Assembly: GCA_052033915.1 (NCBI GenBank)
Contig: JBPOJF010000007.1
Span: forward strand, 1 to 37,684
Reading direction: 5' to 3'
Source: CALMZY01 sp052033915
GTDB lineage: Bacteria; Verrucomicrobiota; Kiritimatiellia; CAIQIC01; JAGNIJ01
DNA: 37,684 nucleotides
The notes beneath the pieces are model-generated. The model saw only the letters and a list, made by a program, of their open reading frames with translations. It was not told where the DNA came from and ran no database searches. Position numbers and translations under genes: made by a program. Shown here piece by piece: positions 9,708 through 19,068 of this stretch (its first letter is position 1; every line of letters begins with the position of its first letter).

Positions 9708-10649
9708 GTGGTATCTACACCTGTCGTTCGTTCGGACCTCAACATTCAAGACCTGCTCGATGCCGGCCTGCATTTCGGCCACCAGACGAAGCGCTGGAAT
9801 CCCAAGATGAAGCGCTACATTTTCGGCGAGCGCAACGGCATCTACATCATCGACCTGAACCAGACCCAGGACCTGCTGGGCAAGGCCCGCCAGTTTGTGT
9901 ACGACACGATCTCGCGCGGCCGCAAGATCCTGTTTGTCGGCACCAAGAAACAGGCCCAGGAGCCGTTGAAGGAAGCGGCCGTCCGGCTGAAGATGCCGTA
10001 CGTGGTCAACCGCTGGCTCGGCGGCACGCTGACCAATTTGCAGACAATCCGCAAGAGCGTGGCCCACATGCGGGAGTACGAGAAGCTCGAGGCCGACGGC
10101 ACCGTCAACAGCATGCCGAAGAAAGAAGTCGCGCGCATGCGGCGCGAGCTTGAAAAACTGCACTACAATCTCGACGGTATCGCGGACATGGACAGCCTTC
10201 CCGGCGCGATGTTCGTCGTGGACGTGAAGCGCGAAGCCATCGCCGTCGCTGAAGCCAACCGGCTGAAGATCCCGGTCATTGCCGTGGTCGACACCAACGT
10301 CGATCCGGACCCCGTGGACTATCCCATCCCCGGTAACGACGACGCGATCCGCGCCGTGCGGATCATCGTCGATTCCATCTCCAACACGATCCAGCAGGCG
10401 GCGACCGAGTACGCCAAGATCGCCGCCGACGAGGCCCGTCAGCGCGCCGCCGCAGAAGCCGCCGCTGCCGCCGCCGCAAAGATCGCGGAAGAGGAGCGCA
10501 GGGCCAAGGCCCGCGCGGCGGAAGAGGACCGAAAGGCCAAGGAGAAATTCGAAAAGGCTGAAAAGGCCGCCGCGAAGAAGAAGGCGGAATCCGCGCCTGC
10601 GGAGAAGACGGATGCGGCCCCCGCGGCCGGAGACGCTCCGACGGCATAA
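9708..10649 (+). CDS. rpsB: 30S ribosomal protein S2
   Basis: This S2 protein of the small ribosomal subunit is recognised by LLDAGLHFGHQTKRWNPKM and RYIFGERNGIYIIDLNQT near the N-terminus, and by VNRWLGGTLTN. I start it at GTG 9708, five bases after GGAGG (9698-9702), because family members begin only a few residues before the LLDAG..HFGH motif; an upstream in-frame start would add 33 unrelated residues. The result is 313 residues. The last 75 or so form an Ala/Lys/Glu-rich charged tail beyond the usual S2 core, probably helical or disordered. tsf follows 92 bp downstream, the usual order. Confidence 0.96.
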   Translation: MVSTPVVRSDLNIQDLLDAGLHFGHQTKRWNPKMKRYIFGERNGIYIIDLNQTQDLLGKARQFVYDTISRGRKILFVGTKKQAQEPLKEAAVRLKMPYVVNRWLGGTLTNLQTIRKSVAHMREYEKLEADGTVNSMPKKEVARMRRELEKLHYNLDGIADMDSLPGAMFVVDVKREAIAVAEANRLKIPVIAVVDTNVDPDPVDYPIPGNDDAIRAVRIIVDSISNTIQQAATEYAKIAADEARQRAAAEAAAAAAAKIAEEERRAKARAAEEDRKAKEKFEKAEKAAAKKKAESAPAEKTDAAPAAGDAPTA

Positions 10650-10741
10650 CGGATTCAAAACCGTTAAACGCGCCGGTCCCGGACCGCCGCCGGCGGCCGC
10701 CGGTCGTTGCTACAGATTCACAACACGAAAGAAGGTTAGTT

Positions 10742-11581
10742 ATGGCAGAAATCAGCGCAGCATTGGTCAAGGAACTGAGAGAAGAAACAAACGTCGGCAT
10801 GATGGAGTGCAAGAAGGCGCTCGTCGAGGCCGGAGGCGACAAGGCCGCCGCGGTCAAGATTCTCCGCGAGCGCGGCCTGGCCATCGCCGGCAAGAAGGCA
10901 TCCCGCACCGCCAAGGAAGGCCAGATCGCCTCCGAAGTGACGCAGGGCGGCAGGATGGGCGTCATGGTCGAAGTCAACTGCGAGACGGACTTCGTGGCGC
11001 GCAACACGGTGTTCCAGTCTTTTCTCAAGACGGTCGTGGAGAAGGCGAAGACCGTGCAGGGCGACATCGCGGACGCGATGAAGGACGAAGTGACCGCCAA
11101 GATCACGGAAATCGGCGAGAACATCATCGTCCGCCGTTCGGTCCGCTACGAGCTTCAGGGCCAGGGCATTGTCGCCAGCTACATCCATCTCGGCGGCAAG
11201 GTCGGCGTCCTCCTGGAAGTCGGCTGCGAGAACGGGGAGACCTCCCAGAAGGACTTGTTCAAGGAAGTTGTGAAGGACATCACGCTTCATATCGCGGCTT
11301 CGAATCCGCAGTACCTGACCCGCAAGGACGTTCCGGAAAGCGTGCTCCAGGCGGAGCGCGATATCTACGCCAAGCAGGTCGAGAACAAGCCGGCCAACAT
11401 CATCGAGAAAATCGTCGCCGGCAAGCTGGAAAAATTCTACGCGATGACCTGCCTTGTCGAACAGGGCTTCGTGAAGGATCCCGAGCAGACGATCACGGAA
11501 CTGCTGGCCGCCAAGAGCAAGGAAATCGGCGATACCCTCGCGATCCGGCGGTTCACAAGATACCAGGTTGGACAGGCGTAG
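10742..11581 (+). CDS. tsf: Translation elongation factor Ts
   Basis: EF-Ts is the nucleotide exchange factor that recharges EF-Tu with GTP. The 279-residue protein opens with a UBA-like domain (SAALVKELREETNVGMMECK, then KKALVEAGGDKAAAVKILRE) and carries the EF-Ts signature VMVEVNCETDFVARN. The second core repeat is visible as GVLLEVGCENGETSQ, and the C-terminus as EKIVAGKLEKFY. The ATG lies behind GAAAGAAGG (10727-10735). It is cotranscribed with rpsB. The length is normal for the family and nothing is missing. Confidence 0.97.
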   Translation: MAEISAALVKELREETNVGMMECKKALVEAGGDKAAAVKILRERGLAIAGKKASRTAKEGQIASEVTQGGRMGVMVEVNCETDFVARNTVFQSFLKTVVEKAKTVQGDIADAMKDEVTAKITEIGENIIVRRSVRYELQGQGIVASYIHLGGKVGVLLEVGCENGETSQKDLFKEVVKDITLHIAASNPQYLTRKDVPESVLQAERDIYAKQVENKPANIIEKIVAGKLEKFYAMTCLVEQGFVKDPEQTITELLAAKSKEIGDTLAIRRFTRYQVGQA

Positions 11582-11603
11582 CCCGCTCCGCGGGGACGCT
11601 TCC

Positions 11604-12272
11604 ATGCAACCCGTAGGCGCTATTTTCGATTGGGACGGCGTGGTCGTTGACTCGGCCGGGCTTCATGTCCTGAGTTGGGACGATCTCGCGCGCGACTGCG
11701 CCCGTACGATCCCCCCGGAGATCCCGATCGGCGCCCTCGGTCTGAAAACCGAGGCGGTCATCACCGATCTTCTGAAATGGACGGATCATCCCGAAGAAGT
11801 CTCGCGCCTGGCCCTTCGCAAGGAGGAGTTATTCCGCGAAAGGGTAAAACGCGAGGGAATCGATTCCCAGCCGGGCGTGCTTGATTTTCTTCGCACCCTC
11901 AATTCGTATTCCGTTCCCTGCGCCGTCGGCTCGTCGGCGCCGCGGCGGAACGTCGAAACCGGAATGAATGCGCTGAAGGCCGACGGGTTGTTCACCGCGA
12001 TTGTTTCCGGCGATGACGTGACCCGGGGCAAGCCCGCGCCGGACATCTTTCTGAAAGCCGCCACGGCCATGGGGCTTCCGCCCGGGCGTTGCATCGTGTT
12101 CGAAGATGCGCCCGCAGGCGTCGAAGCCGCCCGCGCAGCCGGCATGCGGGTCATCGGCCTGCTGACCACGCACGACTCGCACGTCCTGCGGAACGCCAAC
12201 CTGCTGATCGAGGATTTCAACGAAATCACCCCCCGGGAATTCATGACGTGGGCCGGGGGTGGCGCGACCTGA
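11604..12272 (+). CDS. HAD-superfamily phosphatase, beta-phosphoglucomutase-like
   Basis: The protein has 222 residues. HAD motif I is AIFDWDGVVVDS, with nucleophile D9 and general acid/base D11. A helical cap follows, then motif II VGSSAPRRN, motif III Lys in RGKPAPDIFLKAA, and motif IV CIVFEDAPAGVEAARAAGM. This pattern fits the beta-phosphoglucomutase/phosphonatase-like subfamily, so the substrate is probably a small sugar phosphate; it cannot be named from sequence. I chose ATG 11604, 22 bp after tsf, because the nearer upstream start would overlap tsf and add residues ahead of the conserved motif. It probably follows rpsB-tsf in the same transcript. Confidence 0.85.
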   Translation: MQPVGAIFDWDGVVVDSAGLHVLSWDDLARDCARTIPPEIPIGALGLKTEAVITDLLKWTDHPEEVSRLALRKEELFRERVKREGIDSQPGVLDFLRTLNSYSVPCAVGSSAPRRNVETGMNALKADGLFTAIVSGDDVTRGKPAPDIFLKAATAMGLPPGRCIVFEDAPAGVEAARAAGMRVIGLLTTHDSHVLRNANLLIEDFNEITPREFMTWAGGGAT

Positions 12273-12321
12273 AGCTTTCGCCCGGCTAAAAGACCGGCTA
12301 TACTTCCCGCCGGGAACGATC

Positions 12322-12966
12322 ATGAGCCAGCTCATCTTCCTTTTCTGGAGCGCCTTTGTCGTGGCGTTGTCCGGCGCGCTGATGCCCGGGCCCGTGCTGA
12401 CCGCAACCATCAGCGAGGTCATGAAGCGTGGGTTCAAGGCGGGTCCTCTGATCGTGGCGGGACACGCGATCCTCGAAATCGCGTTGCTGGCCGCCGTTGT
12501 GGCCGGGTTGGGTCCGTGGATCACGCGAAACACGACCATGGCCGTTGTGGGAATCGGCGGCGGCGCGCTCCTGGTCCTGATGGGGATTCAAATGGCTGTG
12601 ACCGCGGGGAAGGCCGCCGACTCGGCCATGAATTCCAGGGCCGATCCGGCCTCTACGATACGCGGGCCGGTGCTGACCGGGATTCTCACGTCCCTTTCAA
12701 ATCCATACTGGGCGCTCTGGTGGGCAACGATCGGGCTGAACTTTGCCGCGCTCGCGCTGAAAAACGGATGGGCGGGGCTGGCCAGTTTCTACACGGGCCA
12801 CATCCTGGCCGACCTTGTCTGGTACAGCATCATCGCGGCAGCCGTGGCATCCGGCCGAAAAATCTGCCCGCGCGGGGTGTACGTCGCCCTGATCGCGGTC
12901 TGCGGGATCGTGCTGGTCGGGCTCGGAGCGTACTTCATCGTCGGGGGTGTGAAGCGGTTCGCGTAA
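12322..12966 (+). CDS. LysE/RhtB-family exporter
   Basis: This 214-residue membrane protein carries the family N-terminal pattern ALSGALMPGPVLTATISE on the first membrane segment, about five or six hydrophobic helices in all, and the internal segment TGILTSLSNPYWALWWATIG. LysE/RhtB proteins export amino acids or small metabolites by proton antiport. The substrate here is unknown. ATG 12322 starts directly before the first hydrophobic helix. A -10-like TATACT lies at 12299-12304 without a convincing -35. The gene ends 34 bp before the convergent acyl-CoA synthetase. Confidence 0.87.
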   Translation: MSQLIFLFWSAFVVALSGALMPGPVLTATISEVMKRGFKAGPLIVAGHAILEIALLAAVVAGLGPWITRNTTMAVVGIGGGALLVLMGIQMAVTAGKAADSAMNSRADPASTIRGPVLTGILTSLSNPYWALWWATIGLNFAALALKNGWAGLASFYTGHILADLVWYSIIAAAVASGRKICPRGVYVALIAVCGIVLVGLGAYFIVGGVKRFA

Positions 12967-12992
12967 TGCGGCCTCGGCAGGAGCGAGCCGCA
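12967..12992. terminator. Hairpin between convergent genes
   Basis: TGCGG-C-CTCG (12967-12976) pairs with CGAGCCGCA (12984-12992) as nine base pairs with one bulged C and a seven-base loop. It lies immediately after the exporter stop, before the end of the opposing gene. No T run is present. Confidence 0.45.
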
Positions 12993-13000
12993 GGGTGCCC

Positions 13001-14677
13001 CTATCTGGTTCCGTTCTGTTCGACCTTCACGGAGGGATACGTCAGCGCGTCCCGCGCTCGAATCTCGGCGCGCCGGATTTTCCCGCTGATTGTCTTCGGA
13101 AGCTCTTCGACAAACTCGATAATGCGCGGGTACTTGTAGCTGGCGGTGATGGACTTCACATGATTCTGCAGTTCCTGCACGAGTTCTTTGGAAGGAGCGT
13201 ACCCGGGCGTCAGCACCACCGTGGCTTTCACAATCTGGCCGCGCGCGGCATCGGGCAGGCCGGTGACCGCCGACTCGCGGACCGCCGGATGCGTGGCCAG
13301 CACGCTCTCGACTTCGAACGGGCCGATCCGATAACCGGAGCTTTTGATGAGGTCGTCATTTCGTCCGAGGAACCAGTAGTAGCCGTCGGCGTCCATGTAG
13401 GCCTTGTCGCCCGTGTGATAGTAGCCGTTTCGGATGACGCTGCTCGTCAGTTCGGGATCCCCGTCATAGCCGTGGAAGAATCCTAGGGGAGGGTTCTTTC
13501 CGAGCCGGATGCAGATCTCCGCCTCCTGGCCTACCGGAACCGGCTCGTCCCGCTCATCCAGGAGCACAACATCCCAATCCGGGCACGGCCTTCCCATAGA
13601 GCCCGGCTTCACCTTCATGAAGGGCAACGTCGCGATTTGAAGCGTGGTCTCCGTCTGTCCGTAGCCCTCGTAGAGGGAAAGGCCCGTGCCCATTTTCCAC
13701 GCGTCAAAGATGTCCCGATTGAGCAGTTCGCCGGCGCTTGTGCATTGGCGGAGCGCGGAAAGATCGAACTGCTGGAGAGGCTGACGGATCATCATCCGGT
13801 AGACCGTGGGCGGCGCGCAGAACGTGGTCACCCGGTGCCGGGCCATCAGTTCAAGGAACTTGTGCGCGTCGAACTTGCCGCGGAAATCGTAGACGAACAC
13901 GGTGGCGCCGGCGAGCCACTGGCCGTACAGCTTGCCCCACGCCGCCTTGGCCCAGCCGCTGTCGGCAATCGTCAGGTGGATGTCGTCCGGCCGGAGGTCA
14001 TGCCAGTACATCGCGGTCACGCAATGACCGAGCGCGTAGTTGTGATCGTGCTGGACCATCTTCGGTGCGCCGGCTGTTCCGGACGAGAAGAAAACGAAAA
14101 GCGGATCGGACCCGCTCGCCGTCTTGCGGATCGCGCCGACGCCGTCTTTGCCGCTTGCGCGAAGGGCGTCGAAGTCCATCCATCCCTTCGGTGGCCGGGC
14201 GCCGCCCACCTGCACCGCCAGGTGAACAGTGGGGCATGTGGCGCGGGCTTCGTCCATCTGGTTCGCCATCGACTCGTCGACGATCGCGCCCTTGATCCGT
14301 CCGAACTGGAGCCGGTACTCGATATCCTTGACGCTGACCTTCGCCGGAAGGGGCACGGCAACCGCGCCCAGCTTGTGCAGCGCGAGGAGACAGGTCCAGA
14401 ACTCCACGCGGCGATAGAGCATCAGCACGACGCGGTCTCCCTTGGCTATTCCCTGCTTCGCGAGGCCTGCGGCAAGAAGAGATGACTCCTCGCTGAAAAA
14501 CCGGAAATCGTAGTCATGTCGCGCCTCGTCGGCATCCACATGGATCATGGCGCGACGCGCGGGGGATTCGGCGGCAATGCGGTCGACCACGTCGAAGGCA
14601 AAATTGAAGCGGGCGGGAATGTCGGTGTGATAGCGCCGGATGAAGTCGTCGTAGCTGGCGAATGATTCTTTTTGCAT
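13001..14677 (-). CDS. AMP-forming acyl-CoA synthetase
   Basis: This ANL-superfamily enzyme activates a carboxylic acid to acyl-AMP and then to acyl-CoA. Visible motifs are the A3 phosphate loop FFSSGTAGAPKMVQH, the A5 region YEGYGQTETT, the hinge Asp segment YYHTGDKAYMDADGYYWFLGR, DDLIKSSGYRIGPFEVE, and the C-terminal catalytic lysine in LPKTISGKIRR. The pattern, including DSGWAKAAWGKLYGQW, resembles the medium-chain/acetyl-CoA-synthetase-like branch; the acid chain length is unknown. I start at ATG 14677 (558 residues). A GTG at 14692 would add five residues, and neither start has a well-placed ribosome site. It is the last gene of the minus-strand block. Confidence 0.9.
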   Translation of the reverse strand: MQKESFASYDDFIRRYHTDIPARFNFAFDVVDRIAAESPARRAMIHVDADEARHDYDFRFFSEESSLLAAGLAKQGIAKGDRVVLMLYRRVEFWTCLLALHKLGAVAVPLPAKVSVKDIEYRLQFGRIKGAIVDESMANQMDEARATCPTVHLAVQVGGARPPKGWMDFDALRASGKDGVGAIRKTASGSDPLFVFFSSGTAGAPKMVQHDHNYALGHCVTAMYWHDLRPDDIHLTIADSGWAKAAWGKLYGQWLAGATVFVYDFRGKFDAHKFLELMARHRVTTFCAPPTVYRMMIRQPLQQFDLSALRQCTSAGELLNRDIFDAWKMGTGLSLYEGYGQTETTLQIATLPFMKVKPGSMGRPCPDWDVVLLDERDEPVPVGQEAEICIRLGKNPPLGFFHGYDGDPELTSSVIRNGYYHTGDKAYMDADGYYWFLGRNDDLIKSSGYRIGPFEVESVLATHPAVRESAVTGLPDAARGQIVKATVVLTPGYAPSKELVQELQNHVKSITASYKYPRIIEFVEELPKTISGKIRRAEIRARDALTYPSVKVEQNGTR

Positions 14678-14745
14678 GGTCGTGGCCGGCACCTCGAAAG
14701 CTGATCATATTATAGATGGCTCATGCCTCCTGTCGAGTCGGTCGA

Positions 14746-17640
14746 TCAGGGGGCGGTAATTCGATACCAGCGCGTGGTTGCCGGATTCGCGTCCGTCCAG
14801 GAATTCGCGCCCACGCGGCCCGGAAGATTCGTTACAGGCGTCCACGAATTTTTGTGACCTGCCGCGACACTGTAGTTGAAAATGGAGTCGCCCGACCACG
14901 ACAACGTGACGCCGTTTGTGCCCAGCACGATCTTCGTGATGACCGACTCCGGGCTGAACACGTCGAACGCAAGATAGTAGTCCACATCCACATCCCATGC
15001 GGAGACTTTGACAAAGTACGTGCCGGCGGCCAGGTTGCTCATGCAGAGGGCGGAATAACCATACCCATAGGAATTCAGGTTATTCCCGTCGTCATTCGCG
15101 GCAATTTCAACCAGGCTTTCGTTCATCAACGTGATGACGGTGTCTCCCAGCCACATCGGGTTGATGGTGTCGGTCAGCAGGAGCACGCAAGCGCGGTTGG
15201 AAATCGTGAACGTGAACCAGTCTTCGTCACCCTCGGGGTAGATCGTGCCGCTGTATCGCTGACCCGGCGTCATGGGCCTGGCGGTGGTGCTGTCGTCGTT
15301 GGTCTCCAGCGCGTCCGGACCATACACCTGCACCTCCAACTGATACGAAGCCAGCGGGACCGTGTTGGTCCACGACTGGATCTCCACGTAGTAAACGCCC
15401 GCAGGCAGCGTATTGGAGACGTAGGAATACCAGTAAATCGTGTCCGTGTCCGACGCAATAAGCCCGCCCGCGGAATCGCGCAGGAAGAGGGCGGTGTCGC
15501 CGTTGAATTCGCCGAGAGTGTAAATCTCCACGTCAGCCTCGCGGTCCAGCGTGAAGGTGGCCCAATCCACATCCCCTGTCGGGTAGATGGTTCGATACTG
15601 CATTTCGCGCGGCTCGATCGGCACGGCGCTGTCGAGACGGTCATCGGATTCATACGCGTCCGCTTCATTCAGAATCCCGAAGTGCAGGCCATAGAACGGA
15701 ATGGCGCTCGCGGCGGGGCTGGTCACGCGCGCGTAATAGGTGGTTGCGGACAGCCCGTTCACCGTTGAAACGGCATAGGGATACGCCTCGGGGTCGTTCG
15801 TGGCGACAAGAACCAGGGCGCTGCTGTAAATCTGAATCGCGGCATTCGTGGTGCCGATCACGGTCAGGCGAACGTCGCCGGGGCGCGCGAGCGTGAACCG
15901 GACCCAATCCTCGTCCGCGCCGGCGGCCAGCGAACGATACTGCGTCTCGCTGTCCTCGATCCGGGCGGCGGCGCCGGCGCTGTTGTCCGGTTCATACGGG
16001 TCCCACGGAAGCGCGGGGGTCGCCAGCGCGGCCCATGCGTTGAGACGCCCGTAGCCGTAGAATTCGCTCCAGCCGCGGGCGTTGTACGCCGCCGCTCCGG
16101 AGTCAATCTTGTCGCAGGTCGTTTCGATCTGACGCTGAATCTCGAGAGCGGTCCAATCGGGATGAAGGGAGGCCAGGAGGGCCGCCGCGGCGGCGACCTG
16201 CGGACAGGAAAACGAGGTGCCTTCCGCGCTGTGGGTGCTGAACGATCCCGATTCGTAGCCGGCTTCACCCATCCTGTCGGTCGTTACCAGAGAACGATTG
16301 CCGCCGCCCGCCGCGGCCACGAGGTCCAGGGCCGGCCCATAATCCGCGAACCACGACCGCTTGTCGTAATTCGAGTTTCCGCCCACGCCCAGCACCTCGG
16401 GCGCGGCGGCCAGATCTTCCAGGTAGCGGCGACGCACCCCGTCGTTGCCCAGCGCCACGCAGATCAACGCGCCTTTGCCTCCACGTCCGTGGACCCGCGC
16501 GTGGCGCAAGGCGTCCATGTTGAGCGGCGTCGGATCGAGCAGGTAGCTGATGCTGATTACGGCGACGTTGCTGAACCCGGCGGCATAATCGATGGCTTCG
16601 GCCCAGTCGATATCGCTATTAAGGCTGCTCGCATAAACGCGGACGGGCAGAATCCTGCAACCGTGGGCCAGACCCGCGACGGCATTCGCGTTATGGGCAA
16701 TAGCTGCGGCGAGACCGCTAACCGCGGTGCCGTGGTCGTCCTTGTCTTCGGGTACAGGGTTGTTGTCGCTTGCCGGGAAGTCCCAACCCCGATAGTCATC
16801 CACATACCCGTTGGCGTCATCGTCCAACCCGTTGGTGGGCCACTCGGCGCTGTTCAGGAAGTAGTTGTCGGCTAGGTCCGGATGATCGGTCGGAAACCCA
16901 TCGTCCAGTACGGCAATCACCACGTTCGAACTGCCGCGGGTGATGTCCCACGCCCGCTCGGCCGTTACATCGTGTGAAAACAATCCGCCGCCTTGCCCCG
17001 TGTTTCGCAAATGCCATTGCAGCGGATACGCGGTGTCATTCGGCGTGAACCGGCGCACGGCCTGCCGCACGCAATTGGCCTGCGCCCACTGCACGAGCCG
17101 CGACTCGTTCCACTCCGCGGTCAGGGTCATGGCGCGGGTGGGATCTGAAGCGCGGACAATCAACTGGCGGTCGCGGCCGGCTCGCGCCGACACCCGTTCG
17201 ACCTTTGCGTCGGCGAGGAAGCGGCGAATGGTTTTGTCCGACACGTCGGGCCGGAACTGAACCACGATGAGATCCGTGGGAACCACCCAGCGGCCGCCAA
17301 GGGTTGTGTAGCAGGGCGTCTCGACATAACCGCGCGCGCGCATGTCTGTGGAAAGCGTTCGGCGGACAGAAGGGTGCGCCTCGAAAACGACGATGCCTGA
17401 CGCTTCATGCCGGCCGCGGAACCTGACGCCGCTCCTGTCTGACACCGGGTTGTCATGGCCCGACAAGCGCCGGAACGCGATAACCCCGTCTGCTTTGTGG
17501 CGAACGCGGGTTTGTCCTGCATATCGTTTAACGGCTGCGGGTGGCCTTGATTGAAGGTCCGCCGGGGCGGCACACGGCAGAAGCAGGAAAGCTGACACAG
17601 CCGTTAAAAGGATGGCGGCCTTTTGCATAGATTCAATCAT
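14746..17640 (-). CDS. Secreted subtilisin-like serine protease (S8) with PPC domains
   Basis: The 964-residue protein starts with a signal peptide (QKAAILLTAVSAFLLLPCA) and a long propeptide-like region to about residue 200. The S8 domain has a complete triad: D246 in VIAVLDDGF, H303 in DDHGTAVSG and S476 in GTSFSCPQVAAA, with oxyanion N399 in ALGND. Three pre-peptidase C-terminal-like domains follow, each beginning with a variant of (P/A)DxxExNDsxxxA and containing DEDWVRF, DVDWATF or DEDWFTF. The last stretch, ending TRWYRITAP, looks like a short surface-protein tail. It probably degrades extracellular protein. ATG 17640 is used; ATG 17628 would also keep the signal peptide. It lies 33 bp after lipB on the same strand. 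Confidence 0.92.
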   Translation of the reverse strand: MIESMQKAAILLTAVSAFLLLPCAAPADLQSRPPAAVKRYAGQTRVRHKADGVIAFRRLSGHDNPVSDRSGVRFRGRHEASGIVVFEAHPSVRRTLSTDMRARGYVETPCYTTLGGRWVVPTDLIVVQFRPDVSDKTIRRFLADAKVERVSARAGRDRQLIVRASDPTRAMTLTAEWNESRLVQWAQANCVRQAVRRFTPNDTAYPLQWHLRNTGQGGGLFSHDVTAERAWDITRGSSNVVIAVLDDGFPTDHPDLADNYFLNSAEWPTNGLDDDANGYVDDYRGWDFPASDNNPVPEDKDDHGTAVSGLAAAIAHNANAVAGLAHGCRILPVRVYASSLNSDIDWAEAIDYAAGFSNVAVISISYLLDPTPLNMDALRHARVHGRGGKGALICVALGNDGVRRRYLEDLAAAPEVLGVGGNSNYDKRSWFADYGPALDLVAAAGGGNRSLVTTDRMGEAGYESGSFSTHSAEGTSFSCPQVAAAAALLASLHPDWTALEIQRQIETTCDKIDSGAAAYNARGWSEFYGYGRLNAWAALATPALPWDPYEPDNSAGAAARIEDSETQYRSLAAGADEDWVRFTLARPGDVRLTVIGTTNAAIQIYSSALVLVATNDPEAYPYAVSTVNGLSATTYYARVTSPAASAIPFYGLHFGILNEADAYESDDRLDSAVPIEPREMQYRTIYPTGDVDWATFTLDREADVEIYTLGEFNGDTALFLRDSAGGLIASDTDTIYWYSYVSNTLPAGVYYVEIQSWTNTVPLASYQLEVQVYGPDALETNDDSTTARPMTPGQRYSGTIYPEGDEDWFTFTISNRACVLLLTDTINPMWLGDTVITLMNESLVEIAANDDGNNLNSYGYGYSALCMSNLAAGTYFVKVSAWDVDVDYYLAFDVFSPESVITKIVLGTNGVTLSWSGDSIFNYSVAAGHKNSWTPVTNLPGRVGANSWTDANPATTRWYRITAP

Positions 17641-17673
17641 ACACCGTTTCCGGATCGCGGCGGATATACCGCG

Positions 17674-18372
17674 CTACTTTACCCGTTCCTCCAGACCGGC
17701 CGGCAGGGGGCCGCGTGCGGAGAACAGCTCCAGCGGCCTTCCGCAAACCGTCGAGAAATGACGCGCCATCCTCTCGCGGACCTGCTCCAGGGCCGGACCG
17801 CCTTCGCCGAGAATCTTCTTCAGCGAACTGACCGGCTCGCCCTGCAATCCGCAGGGAACAATCGTTCGAAAACCGTCCAGGTCAACGCTGACGTTGAAAC
17901 TCATGCCATGCAGCGTGATCCAGCGCCTGATCCTGAATCCGATCGCCGCGATTTTTCCGTCATCCGTCCACGCCCCGTTCATTCCGTGGCGCCGCCACGC
18001 CTTGACGCCGAAGTCCGCCGCGGTCCGGATGGCGATTTCCTCGAGATTCTCCAGGTACCCGTGCGAGTCCGCCTCGCGCTCTCCGAGTTTCAGGATTGGA
18101 TACATCACAAGCTGGCCCGGCCCGTGATACGTCACATCGCCGCCGCGCGACGCCCTGGCGAAATCAATACCCCGCGCGTTCAACTGTTCGGGCGACAGGA
18201 GGAGGAAGTTGGAACGGCCGCGCGTGCCCAGCGTCACAACCGGCCGGTGCTCGAGAAAGAGAACGATATCCGGAATGTCGCCCGCCGCGCGGGCCGCGTG
18301 AAGCTGTTCCTGGATGCGGACGCCGTCGGCGAAGGCAAGCGGGGAATCGAAATATAGGCCCCATGAACTCAC
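17674..18372 (-). CDS. lipB: Octanoyl-(acyl-carrier protein):protein octanoyltransferase
   Basis: LipB moves the octanoyl group from acyl carrier protein to the lipoyl domains of target proteins, the first step of lipoate assembly. The 232-residue protein shows the signature RGGDVTYHGPGQLVMYP (about 76-92), catalytic K140 in DDGKIAAIGFRI, and catalytic C174 in IVPCGL. The start is GTG 18372, five bases after a run of Gs that serves as ribosome site. It follows gcvH by 34 bp on the same strand, and GcvH is one of its natural substrates, so the pair makes functional sense. I see no lipA in this window. Confidence 0.96.
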   Translation of the reverse strand: MSSWGLYFDSPLAFADGVRIQEQLHAARAAGDIPDIVLFLEHRPVVTLGTRGRSNFLLLSPEQLNARGIDFARASRGGDVTYHGPGQLVMYPILKLGEREADSHGYLENLEEIAIRTAADFGVKAWRRHGMNGAWTDDGKIAAIGFRIRRWITLHGMSFNVSVDLDGFRTIVPCGLQGEPVSSLKKILGEGGPALEQVRERMARHFSTVCGRPLELFSARGPLPAGLEERVK

Positions 18373-18406
18373 GTAACCCCCCGCGAGGCGCGGCGATCCG
18401 CCGGCT

Positions 18407-18799
18407 TTAATCTTCCGGGGTTTCCGGGAGAAGCTCTTCGTAGTCGTCGGCGGTCAGAAGCTGTTTGACGTCGGAAAGTCTATCGACCTTGATCTTGAAC
18501 ATCCAGCCGGTGCCGTAGGGGTCGCTGTTGATCATTTCGGGCCGATCGTTCAGCGCTTCGTTGACCTCGATGATCGTGCCGCTGATCGGCGCGTACACGT
18601 CGGACGCCGCCTTCACCGATTCAATGACGGCCGCCTCGTCGTGAGCCTCGATCGACTCATCCGGGGCGGGCAGTTCAACGAATGTAAGATCGCCGAGTTG
18701 CTGCTGGGCGTAATCGGTAATACCGACGACGGCGACATCGTCCACCAGGCGGACCCACTCGTGGGTCTTCGTGTAGTAGAGGTCTTTCAGTACGTTCAT
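18407..18799 (-). CDS. gcvH: Glycine cleavage system H protein
   Basis: The H protein carries the aminomethyl group on a lipoyl arm between the P, T and L proteins of glycine cleavage. The 130-residue protein has THEWVRLVDDVAVVGITDYA near the N-terminus and the lipoylation site ESVKAASDVYAP with K63 as the modified lysine. The ending ADDYEELL is typical of the family. Its neighbour lipB supplies the octanoyl group that becomes lipoate. gcvT, gcvP and lpd are not in the window. It begins about 105 bp after the tRNA-Cys. Confidence 0.97.
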   Translation of the reverse strand: MNVLKDLYYTKTHEWVRLVDDVAVVGITDYAQQQLGDLTFVELPAPDESIEAHDEAAVIESVKAASDVYAPISGTIIEVNEALNDRPEMINSDPYGTGWMFKIKVDRLSDVKQLLTADDYEELLPETPED

Positions 18800-18903
18800 G
18801 ATATGTCGGCCCTTCCTTCGCTCTTCGCATTCAAAGATGGTGCTTTTACAACAGGGTTATGGAGGGGAACAAGCAGTATTTTGGGAGAATGGGGGATCTG
18901 AGT

Positions 18904-18978
18904 TGGAGGCGCGGATCGGATTCGAACCGATGAATAGAGGTTTTGCAGACCTCCGCCTTGCCACTTGGCTACCGCGCC
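18904..18978 (-). tRNA. tRNA-Cys(GCA)
   Basis: Read on the minus strand, a full cloverleaf forms: acceptor stem GGCGCGG/CCGCGCC, D stem GCC/GGC, anticodon stem GAGGT/ACCTC with loop CTGCAAA (anticodon GCA, cysteine), and T arm ATCGG-TTCGAAT-CCGAT. The discriminator base is U, as in known tRNA-Cys. The 3' CCA is encoded in the DNA (18904-18906). Confidence 0.96.
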
Positions 18979-19026
18979 CTGCGAACGCAACCCGTGCAAC
19001 GTACCAAAAACAGAGACGTTTTCCAG

Positions 19027-19050
19027 CAAAAAGGCGGGGAAGCCCGCCTT
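19027..19050 (-). terminator. Rho-independent terminator of the phosphomannomutase gene
   Basis: On the minus strand a perfect 8-bp stem AAGGCGGG/CCCGCCTT with a CTTC loop is followed by a T run. It lies just after the phosphomannomutase stop and upstream of tRNA-Cys. Confidence 0.85.
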
Positions 19051-19068
19051 CCGGGAGACCGTCGGGCC